Under the pieces are notes generated by a model, which searched no databases, was not told the DNA's origin, and saw only the letters and a list, made by a program, of their open reading frames with translations. From contig JACPTH010000178.1 in assembly GCA_016192885.1 (NCBI GenBank), positions 1 through 5,513 on the forward strand: a DNA stretch of 5,513 nucleotides, given 5' to 3'. Position numbers and translations under genes: made by a program. Shown one piece after another: positions 1 to 4,987 of this stretch (position 1 is its first letter; the number at the start of each line of letters is the position of its first letter). The stretch comes from a bacterium. GTDB lineage: Bacteria; Muiribacteriota; Ozemobacteria; Ozemobacterales; Ozemobacteraceae.

Positions 1-226
1 TGCTTCCCGGCAAAGATTCGGAAAACAACGAGACCCATTGTTCGATTTCATTTATTCGGGTTTCAATGGCTTCGTGAAGTTTTTTTACCTGATCTCCCAC
101 TTTAATTATTTCCATTTGGATCTGTTGCTTTTTCAATAAAAGCGTCGGCAAAAAACGCTTAAACATGGCAAGCGCTCTTCGCTGCTTTAACAACTCAGGG
201 CGGGTTTTCTTTACTTTCTCAGCCAT
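1..226 (-). CDS. atpD: V-type ATP synthase subunit D, N-terminal 75 codons (runs off the window)
   Basis: Subunit D forms the long coiled-coil shaft of the central stalk that turns inside the A3B3 head. Only the first 75 codons are present; the family is about 200 residues, so most of the gene lies beyond position 1. The translation begins MAEKVKKTRPELLKQRRALA and continues with FLPTLLLKKQQIQMEI near residues 25-40. It is a basic, helix-forming sequence with the family's typical arrangement of an ELLK..R.AL segment followed by a LP.L.LKK..L segment. The ATG at 226-224 is chosen because an in-frame TGA lies just upstream (238-236). No Shine-Dalgarno match is visible before it. It follows atpB by 24 bases on the same strand, which agrees with the usual A-B-D order. 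The gene was read directly by translating the reverse complement. I am confident in the family from context plus the N-terminal pattern. Confidence 0.88.
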   Translation of the reverse strand, partial: MAEKVKKTRPELLKQRRALAMFKRFLPTLLLKKQQIQMEIIKVGDQVKKLHEAIETRINEIEQWVSLFSESLPGS

Positions 227-250
227 TTTGTTTTTTCATCAATAGGGGAA

Positions 251-1498
251 TCAATTTACTTTTTTCGGCCAAAACTTTTCAACCAAATTCGTTCTTATTC
301 CGGTTTCCCTTGACTCGAAGCAATCAGCCAACATAGTCCAAGCTAGATCAAGGCAAGCTTCAAGTTGAATATTCAAGGAAATATCCATTAGCTTAGTTTC
401 AAACATTTGACCGTATTTTAGAAGCTTGTAATCCCATGGGGACATTTCGAAACCCATTGCCCGTTTTTCCCTCGCTTCGCGACACTTCGCGTAAAGCTGG
501 ATGCAACCATCCATTATCGCCCGATGATCGTCTCTTGTTTTTGCATTAACCATTTGCTTTAAGCGCGAAAGTGAGCCAAAAGGTTCTATCCACCCGCCTT
601 TCAAATAAAACTGCCCCTCTGTGATGTAACCGGTATTATCCGGAACCGGATGAGTAACATCATCGCCCGGCATGGTTGTAACGGCCATAAGAGTTACCGA
701 ACCTCCGTTTTCAAAAACGACGGCTTTTTCGTAACGCGCGGCGAGCTGAGTGTACAAGTCTCCCGGATATCCGCGATTGCTCGGGATTTGCTCCATTATA
801 ATCGCGATTTCTTTTAGCGCATTCGCGAAATTGGTCATATCCGTGAGTAACGCGAGTACGCGCTTGCCCTGAACCGCGAATTTTTCGGCGAAGCATTCAA
901 CAACCGGATCTGAAGCCGTGTGAATGAACATTACCGATCTTGCCATCGTTCCGCCTTCTTCGAGACGTCGCTTAAAAAATAAATAATCATCGTATTTCAA
1001 ACCCATTCCGCCCAAGATTATGACGTCGGCTTCCGCCTGAAGCGCGATACGGGCCAAAAGCTCATTAAATGGCTCCCCGGGAATGGAAAAAATGGGAAGT
1101 TTTTGGCCTTCCACCAAAGTATTAAAAACGTCAATCATGGGAATATTCGTCCGAATCATCCTATGGGGCATTAATCTAACCGACGGATTAACGGAGGGCC
1201 CGCCTACCTCAATAAGGTTTTCGGAAAGCCTGCTTCGCCCGTCCCGAGGTTCGCCGCCTCCGGTGAAAATTCTTCCGAAAAGGTTCTCGGAAAAACTAAA
1301 TCGCATCGCCGAGCCCAAGAAACTAACTTTATCTCCCGTTGAAACTCCCCGCGTTCCGGCAAAAACTTGAATCACTTGCGCCAAGGATCTCCCGCTTTGA
1401 CCTTCAACTACCGCCAACTCCTCATAACCGATTCCTTCAGCCTTGAGTGTCGCAACGTTTCCGGTGATTCGATCAATTCGAGTATAGTATTTACGCAT
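251..1498 (-). CDS. atpB: V-type ATP synthase subunit B (non-catalytic nucleotide-binding subunit)
   Basis: Subunit B alternates with A in the A3B3 hexamer of the cytoplasmic V1/A1 head. The 415-residue product has the N-terminal beta-barrel (about 1-70), the degenerate P-loop region FSIPGEPFNELL (137-148) without a Walker lysine, LLTDMTNFANALKE (217-230), VTTMPGDDVTHPVPDNTGYI (273-292) and GSLSRLK (308-314). In the last, R312 matches the arginine finger that B contributes to the A catalytic site. The ATG at 1498 is preceded by AAGGA (1511-1507) at 8 bases. The protein is shorter than the 430-plus residues usual for the family. Two places look like in-frame losses when compared with remembered homologs: one in the beta-barrel around residue 42, and one after DPVVEC (197-202), where about nine residues of the conserved ...PxxALxxAE segment are missing. 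Function as B is certain by family; whether these losses alter it is unknown. Confidence 0.97.
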   Translation of the reverse strand: MRKYYTRIDRITGNVATLKAEGIGYEELAVVEGQSGRSLAQVIQVFAGTRGVSTGDKVSFLGSAMRFSFSENLFGRIFTGGGEPRDGRSRLSENLIEVGGPSVNPSVRLMPHRMIRTNIPMIDVFNTLVEGQKLPIFSIPGEPFNELLARIALQAEADVIILGGMGLKYDDYLFFKRRLEEGGTMARSVMFIHTASDPVVECFAEKFAVQGKRVLALLTDMTNFANALKEIAIIMEQIPSNRGYPGDLYTQLAARYEKAVVFENGGSVTLMAVTTMPGDDVTHPVPDNTGYITEGQFYLKGGWIEPFGSLSRLKQMVNAKTRDDHRAIMDGCIQLYAKCREAREKRAMGFEMSPWDYKLLKYGQMFETKLMDISLNIQLEACLDLAWTMLADCFESRETGIRTNLVEKFWPKKVN

Positions 1499-1506
1499 TG
1501 ATACTT

Positions 1507-1511
1507 TCCTT
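1507..1511 (-). promoter_or_regulatory. Ribosome binding site of atpB
   Basis: AAGGA on the minus strand lies 8 bases before the atpB ATG at 1498, within a purine-rich AGAAAGGAAAG context. It supports that start and shows that atpB has its own initiation signal despite the 100-base gap after atpA. I see no convincing separate promoter in the gap. Confidence 0.7.
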
Positions 1512-1571
1512 TCTCCCGTTCCCTATCACGCGCCTTTCCGCTGCTTCTTTTCTTTCATTCCGCCTTCCATC

Positions 1572-1592
1572 TCCTAACTCCTAACTTCTAAC
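1572..1592 (-). repeat. Three tandem heptamers GTTAGRA between atpA and atpB
   Basis: On the minus strand, just after the atpA stop codon and a GGGG run, the sequence is three heptamer units: GTTAGAA, GTTAGGA, GTTAGGA. They occupy most of the first third of the 100-base gap between atpA and atpB; the rest of the gap is purine-rich on the minus strand. This is a short period-seven tandem repeat in intergenic DNA. It differs in unit sequence, but not in period, from the GCTGNNN units upstream of atpE. No protein-coding role is apparent. Confidence 0.75.
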
Positions 1593-1598
1593 CCCCGC

Positions 1599-3311
1599 TT
1601 AGTTCAGAAGTTGCAGGACATTTTGCTCGATTTGATCCATTTGGGGACTCTTCCATGCGGAATAATTCCAATTTCGGACCTGTTCGGTAAGCGTAAAGAA
1701 AAGATCGCGAGCTTTCTCTTTTTCCGCCAATTTAAATGGGTGCTCCAAGATTCGACAAATCAAATCAAAAAGATATGCTTGGCGTTCAGGGGAGCAAACG
1801 GCGTCGATTTCATCGAAGGAATTTTGTTGCAAATAAACGGAATCAAGGAACTCGGATTTTAGATAAACAACGAAATCATCAATGGAAGTTCCTTCTTCGC
1901 CGACCACTTGCATCATTTCAAAAACCGTTCTACCTGATCTTAGGAATGAGCGAGCAAGAGCAACCTTTTTCGAGTCAATTAAACCCTTGTACTTTGACCA
2001 CGATTCCAACGGGTCGATTGCGGGAAAACGGCGAGCATAGGAACGGGCGTAAGAAAGCCCTAAAAAAGCCCCCACAACTTTTAACGTCCCTTGGGTTACG
2101 GGCTCTTCGAAATTCCCTCCTGCGGGGCTTACGGTGCCGCCTATCGTGAGGGAGGCTTCTCGATTATCCTTTAATCGAACGATTCCGGCGCGTTCATAAA
2201 ACCGAGCGATGCTGCTTTCTAAATAAGCGGGAAAAGCCTCTTCTCCCGGAATTTCTTCAAGGCGTCCGCTCATTTCCCGAAGGGCTTGTGCCCACCTTGA
2301 GGTTGAATCGGCGAGAAGAAGAACGTTTCTTCCAATTTGGCGATAATATTCGCCCAGGGTTACGGCGGTGTAGATTGAAGACTCGCGAGCGGCGACGGGC
2401 ATGCTTGATGTATTGCAAATAATGATGGTTCGTTCCATCAAGCTTTTACCGGTGCGCGGATCTTTCAAATGCGGAAATTCCCGCAGGGTTTCAACGACTT
2501 CTCCGGCTCGCTCTCCGCATGCGGCGATAATAACTATATCAATATCCGCATAGCGACTAGTTATTTGCTGCAATACCGTTTTTCCGGCTCCGAACGGTCC
2601 GGGAATGCAATAGGTTCCCCCAAGCATAATTGGGAAGAAGGTATCAATGATTCGCTGTTTTGTAACAAGGGGTTGGGTGGGTAACAATCGTTCTTGATAA
2701 ACTCCTAGCGGAATTCGAATCGGCCATTTATTCACCATGGTTAAAGATTGCGTTTGGCCCTCTTTTTCAATTACCGCGATTTCTTCCATAACTGAGTAAT
2801 CCCCTTCAGGAACAAGGGATTTTAATTTCCAATTTTCGGAAAGATTAAATGGCGCCAAAATTTGGTGGGAAAAAATACCTTCAGGGACTGAACCAAGCGG
2901 AGATGCGGGGGAAACATAGTCTCCGACTTTCGCAGTCGGAGTGAATTCCCACTTTTTATCTTTGTCAAGCGGCGGAAAATAATGTCCCGGCTCCAAAAAA
3001 ACTCCCATTTTCTTGGCAAGCAAAGGCAGAGGGTTTTGGAGACCGTCGAAAATTTGCCCTAAAAGCCCCGGCCCTAGCTCGACGGAAAGGAGGTCGTTGG
3101 TAATTTCAACTTCATCTCCTATCTTTAAACCGCGTGTTAGCTCGAAAACCTGCATATCCGCTCGATTTCCGCGAATCCTGATGATCTCCGATTTCAGGGC
3201 TACTCCATCGGCTCTATGGCAGTAGGCAACGGCGTTCTGCCTAACTATTCCCTCAAATTCAATTGTAACCATGTTCCCATAAACGGTAACGATTTTTCCG
3301 ATAAGACTCAC
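1599..3311 (-). CDS. atpA: V-type ATP synthase subunit A (catalytic)
   Basis: Catalytic subunit of the A3B3 head, hydrolysing or synthesising ATP coupled to rotation. The 570-residue product has an N-terminal beta-barrel (1-75), the ELGPGLLGQIFDGLQNPL segment (78-95), the bulge domain characteristic of A (about 105-195), a P-loop GPFGAGKT (238-245, with K244 and T245), the catalytic glutamate in CGERAGE (265-271, E267), SSMPVAARESSIY (302-314), Walker B-like LLLADSTSRW (331-340, D335), GGTVSPAGGNFEEPVTQ (391-407) and a helical C-terminal domain. No key residue is missing, and length is near that of chlamydial homologs. The GERAGEVVETL variant and the EEIPGEEAFPAYLESS stretch suggest the bacterial Chlamydia-like branch rather than the archaeal/Thermus branch. 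The start is a GTG at 3311 whose GTGA overlaps the TGA of the preceding gene, with a strong AAGGAGGT (3328-3321) upstream. It is probably translationally coupled to the upstream gene. Confidence 0.98.
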   Translation of the reverse strand: MSLIGKIVTVYGNMVTIEFEGIVRQNAVAYCHRADGVALKSEIIRIRGNRADMQVFELTRGLKIGDEVEITNDLLSVELGPGLLGQIFDGLQNPLPLLAKKMGVFLEPGHYFPPLDKDKKWEFTPTAKVGDYVSPASPLGSVPEGIFSHQILAPFNLSENWKLKSLVPEGDYSVMEEIAVIEKEGQTQSLTMVNKWPIRIPLGVYQERLLPTQPLVTKQRIIDTFFPIMLGGTYCIPGPFGAGKTVLQQITSRYADIDIVIIAACGERAGEVVETLREFPHLKDPRTGKSLMERTIIICNTSSMPVAARESSIYTAVTLGEYYRQIGRNVLLLADSTSRWAQALREMSGRLEEIPGEEAFPAYLESSIARFYERAGIVRLKDNREASLTIGGTVSPAGGNFEEPVTQGTLKVVGAFLGLSYARSYARRFPAIDPLESWSKYKGLIDSKKVALARSFLRSGRTVFEMMQVVGEEGTSIDDFVVYLKSEFLDSVYLQQNSFDEIDAVCSPERQAYLFDLICRILEHPFKLAEKEKARDLFFTLTEQVRNWNYSAWKSPQMDQIEQNVLQLLN

Positions 3312-4012
3312 AGGGAGGAGACCTCCTTGAGGATTTTTCTTCCTAAATTTTTATCAAATCGGGCGTAACGCAGAAGCAACCTAAGTTTTAACAAGTACCC
3401 TGTCAATTCATTTAAATCAAAGGAATATCGATCGGACTCGCTTTCGATAAATCGCCAGCGGTTCTCGTCAAGAAAACGTTCGCCTTGCATGGGATCGGAA
3501 ATCCTTTGCCACCCTTTAACGACTTCGGTAAGTTCTTCACCAGGGGAAAACGGAACAACTTGGGTTTGCAAGGATGTCCTTGCTATCTCAAGGGCGCTCC
3601 GAAGACCGGTTTCAAAATCTACCCATCGTACAAGCAGCGTTGATTGAATTATCTTTCCGACCTTTCGAAGATGTTCGTAGTAAGCCTTCCAAAGTGATTC
3701 TATCCAGGTTTCGGCGCTATCCGCGCACGAATTTAAATTTAGAACCTCGGAAATGGAACTCGGAAAATCAGGCATCGAAAAATCTTGAGGCGACTTGCTT
3801 TCAAAATTTCCCTTCGCTGCAAAGACCGGCCTTTCATTTGCCGCTGTTTTTATGGATTCTTCAAGGGTGATCCCCTCAAGAAGCAATTTGGCTTCATTGG
3901 TACCTTCTTTTGATATTTGTTCATGAACTTCGTCAAAACCGACGGTGGCAATTTCGCCCAAAGATGGAATCGGGGGAAGAAAAGTTAGAAGATAGTAAAA
4001 CCTATTAGCCAT
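3308..4012 (-). CDS. DUF2764 family protein of the V-ATPase operon
   Basis: A 234-residue soluble protein with no signal peptide or membrane segment. The N-terminus FYYLLTFLPPIPSLGE (5-20) matches the remembered DUF2764 pattern (YYYL.ASLP.L..G), and the gene sits between atpE and atpA, where DUF2764 members occur in chlamydial, spirochaetal and Bacteroidetes V-ATPase operons. The middle has a variable, low-conservation part (about 60-95), then predicted helices with W130, D132 and WVDFETGLRSALEIAR (130-145), and a C-terminal helical part FDLNELTGYLLKLRLLLRYA (198-217) ending in LGRKILKEV. The start ATG at 4012 overlaps the atpE stop (ATGGCTAA) and has AAGGA at 5 bases (4022-4018). The stop overlaps the atpA GTG. 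Its biochemical function is not established to my knowledge. Operon position and helical content make a structural stalk role, possibly replacing subunit C, a reasonable inference only. Confidence 0.88.
   Translation of the reverse strand: MANRFYYLLTFLPPIPSLGEIATVGFDEVHEQISKEGTNEAKLLLEGITLEESIKTAANERPVFAAKGNFESKSPQDFSMPDFPSSISEVLNLNSCADSAETWIESLWKAYYEHLRKVGKIIQSTLLVRWVDFETGLRSALEIARTSLQTQVVPFSPGEELTEVVKGWQRISDPMQGERFLDENRWRFIESESDRYSFDLNELTGYLLKLRLLLRYARFDKNLGRKILKEVSSL
3312..3328 (-). promoter_or_regulatory. Strong ribosome binding site of atpA, embedded in a small hairpin
   Basis: AAGGAGGT (3328-3321) is a full match to the anti-Shine-Dalgarno core, 9 bases before the GTG start at 3311. 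The bases after it complete GGAGG-TCT-CCTCC, a five-pair, all but one G-C stem with a three-base loop that would cover the site. It lies inside the end of the DUF2764 reading frame, so ribosomes finishing that gene would pass through and open it. Confidence 0.7.
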
Positions 4013-4625
4013 TGGTTTCCTTGGGAAATTGGGGGTTATCTAAAAGTTTCTCCAAATCGGGGGACATGATTTTTCTAAAAGCTTCAGCAACCGAGAGTTC
4101 GGTTACTTCAATTACTTGCCCGCCTTTCGGGTCTCTTAGCTCAAAGCCGGAAACTTTCAGCCCTTCTACGAGTCTTACTTCGGCTTGGTGCTCCCTGAAA
4201 ATGTTTTGAACAACGGATTCCGCGATAGATTTCCCGGTGGCTTGGCTTAGGGCTAAATCCCAGGACCGGCCTTGTTTCTGGTTTTTTATTAGCTCCGAAA
4301 GGGCTTCCTTTAACACGGATTCTGTGGAAAGAAGATTGGAGGCTTTTTGGGACAACAAAAAGGTCGCGATTTCCTCGATTCGCCTTTTAACATCAAGGAT
4401 TAAATCGCGGGCCACCATTTTTAACTCCGCCTCAGAACGTTGCCTAAGCCGCTTGATTTCATCTTCAGCTTCGGAAATGCGTTTTTTTGCGCTTTCGACC
4501 GCCCCATTTTCAATTTCGGATGCCTGTTTCCGGGCCTGGGAGAGAATTATCTCTCCTTCCTTGCGGGCGACTTCAATTCCCTCTTCTTTTAGTTGCTTTG
4601 CAAAAGAAGCAACATCAGTAATCAT
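4005..4625 (-). CDS. atpE: V-type ATP synthase subunit E (peripheral stalk)
   Basis: Subunit E forms, with a partner helix, the peripheral stator stalk that holds the A3B3 head against rotation. The 206-residue product has a long charged N-terminal helix (about 10-90, rich in K, E, A, R and Q with a coiled-coil pattern, e.g. ARKEGEIILSQARKQASEIE) followed by a small mixed alpha/beta domain (about 100-190, with VRLVEGLKVSGFELRDPKGG at 150-169) typical of the C-terminal head that contacts A and B. Length is normal for the family. The ATG at 4625 has GAGGAG 7 bases upstream (4638-4633), so the start is well supported. The last bases overlap the next gene by 8 nt. It is the first gene of the operon behind a candidate promoter. 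Sequence conservation in E is low, so the call rests on architecture plus operon position. Confidence 0.9.
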   Translation of the reverse strand: MITDVASFAKQLKEEGIEVARKEGEIILSQARKQASEIENGAVESAKKRISEAEDEIKRLRQRSEAELKMVARDLILDVKRRIEEIATFLLSQKASNLLSTESVLKEALSELIKNQKQGRSWDLALSQATGKSIAESVVQNIFREHQAEVRLVEGLKVSGFELRDPKGGQVIEVTELSVAEAFRKIMSPDLEKLLDNPQFPKETNG

Positions 4626-4632
4626 GCGCGGT

Positions 4633-4638
4633 CTCCTC
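4633..4638 (-). promoter_or_regulatory. Ribosome binding site of atpE
   Basis: GAGGAG on the minus strand, 7 bases before the atpE ATG. It begins one base after the T-run of the leader hairpin, so formation of that hairpin as a terminator would end the transcript just before this site. Confidence 0.8.
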
Positions 4639-4639
4639 G

Positions 4640-4662
4640 AAAAAAATTTTGCGGAGCAAAAT
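4640..4662 (-). terminator. Hairpin plus T-run in the atpE leader (possible attenuator or weak terminator)
   Basis: On the minus strand the sequence reads ATTTTGC (4662-4656), loop TCC, GCAAAAT (4652-4646), then six more Ts (4645-4640). The seven-pair stem with three-base loop and immediate T-run has the layout of an intrinsic terminator, although only two pairs are G-C, so it would be weak. It lies between the candidate promoter and the atpE ribosome binding site, which is the position of a leader attenuator. It could instead be the residual terminator of read-through from upstream. There is no T-run in the plus-strand direction. Confidence 0.45.
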
Positions 4663-4690
4663 GATGTTTCACCGGAAATGAAGCATTTTT

Positions 4691-4720
4691 ATCATAAAAA
4701 AAATTGTTTGACAAGAACAA
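4691..4720 (-). promoter_or_regulatory. Candidate sigma-70-type promoter of the atp operon
   Basis: On the minus strand, TTGTTC (4720-4715) and TATGAT (4696-4691) are separated by 18 bases that include an eight-T tract. These are acceptable -35 and -10 hexamers, placed so that a transcript would start near 4684 and have a leader of about 58 bases before atpE. An alternative -35, TTGTCA (4714-4709), with a 17-base spacer to TAAAAA gives a poorer -10. The A/T-rich surroundings raise the chance of a coincidental match. Confidence 0.5.
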
Positions 4721-4724
4721 TTTT
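4700..4724. promoter_or_regulatory. Nine-base perfect inverted repeat over the promoter -35 (operator candidate)
   Basis: The plus strand reads AAAATTGTT (4700-4708), spacer TGACAAG, AACAATTTT (4716-4724): two perfect 9-base arms and a 7-base spacer, centred on 4712. The candidate -35 hexamer lies in one arm. This is the size and symmetry expected for a dimeric repressor or activator site. Because the minus strand continues into an eight-T tract, it could also act as an A/T-rich intrinsic terminator for transcription from moaB. The sequence alone does not decide between the two. Confidence 0.45.
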
Positions 4725-4768
4725 GGGTTTTTACCCTTCTGATGTCATTGGATGCCGTTTTCAATAAG

Positions 4769-4789
4769 CTTCAGCCATCAGCCATTAGC
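4769..4789 (-). repeat. Three tandem heptamers GCTRAWG upstream of atpE
   Basis: On the minus strand the units are GCTAATG, GCTGATG and GCTGAAG. They carry the same GCTGA core and period of seven as the four-unit tract at 4912-4939, but on the opposite strand, so the two tracts face each other across the palindrome at 4812-4838. A single extra GCTGAAT lies on the plus strand at 4797-4803. Confidence 0.65.
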
Positions 4790-4811
4790 TAAAAGCGCTG
4801 AATAATGCGGT

Positions 4812-4838
4812 GTAGGGGACGGTCGCGACCGTCCCTAC
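4812..4838. repeat. REP-like palindrome between moaB and atpE
   Basis: The core GGGACGGTCGCGACCGTCCC (4816-4835) is a perfect 20-base palindrome. Skipping one bulged G (4815), the arms extend to GTAG/CTAC, giving 13 base pairs. The high G-C content and self-complementarity contrast with the A/T-rich DNA around it. It looks like a dispersed REP-type intergenic element. Neither strand has a T-run after it, so it is not a standard intrinsic terminator, though the RNA hairpin could protect a 3' end downstream of moaB. Confidence 0.7.
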
Positions 4839-4911
4839 TTGAAATGTCATGGTTCTCAAAGTTTGATGCTTTTGAAGTGGTGTGGTGGCTAAAGAATTTC
4901 CTAGGTTTTTT

Positions 4912-4939
4912 GCTGAATGCTGGCCGCTGATAGCTGAAT
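4912..4939 (+). repeat. Four tandem heptamers GCTGNNN downstream of moaB
   Basis: The plus strand reads GCTGAAT, GCTGGCC, GCTGATA, GCTGAAT: four consecutive seven-base units with an invariant GCTG, the second diverged in its last three bases. The tract is in intergenic DNA about 50 bases after the moaB stop codon (minus-strand sense) and is inverted relative to the related units at 4769-4789. Confidence 0.7.
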
Positions 4940-4987
4940 GCCTACCAGTAAAAACCTTTATTGGGGAACGGTTACCAAAAAAAAGGC

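Larger units (their letters stand above)
4626..4987. other. Gene-free region between moaB and atpE
   Basis: This 362-base stretch has no convincing coding sequence on either strand. Reading along the minus strand from moaB it contains: an eight-T run right after the moaB stop (4984-4977) preceded only by a three-pair GCC/GGC stem, at best a weak terminator; the GCTG heptamer tract; the 20-base palindrome; the inverted heptamer tract; the 9-base dyad with the candidate promoter; and the leader hairpin before atpE. Short open frames that cross the palindrome are explained by its lack of stop codons. Confidence 0.8.

Noticed and set aside
1736..2149. Plus-strand open frame of 137 codons antisense to atpA
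   Set aside because: The opposite strand encodes the conserved C-terminal half of subunit A, and the frame has no recognisable domain.
4708..4736. TTGACA on the plus strand as a divergent promoter
   Set aside because: The hexamer is perfect, but 17 bases downstream is TTACCC, not a -10, and no gene follows on the plus strand.
4720..4740. GGGT-TTTT-ACCC small inverted repeat upstream of the dyad
   Set aside because: Only four pairs and no adjacent functional signal; easily expected by chance.
4237..4767. Plus-strand open frame of 176 codons antisense to atpE
   Set aside because: It is a shadow of the atpE coding strand: serine/arginine/phenylalanine-rich composition as expected from the complement of a lysine/glutamate-rich helix.
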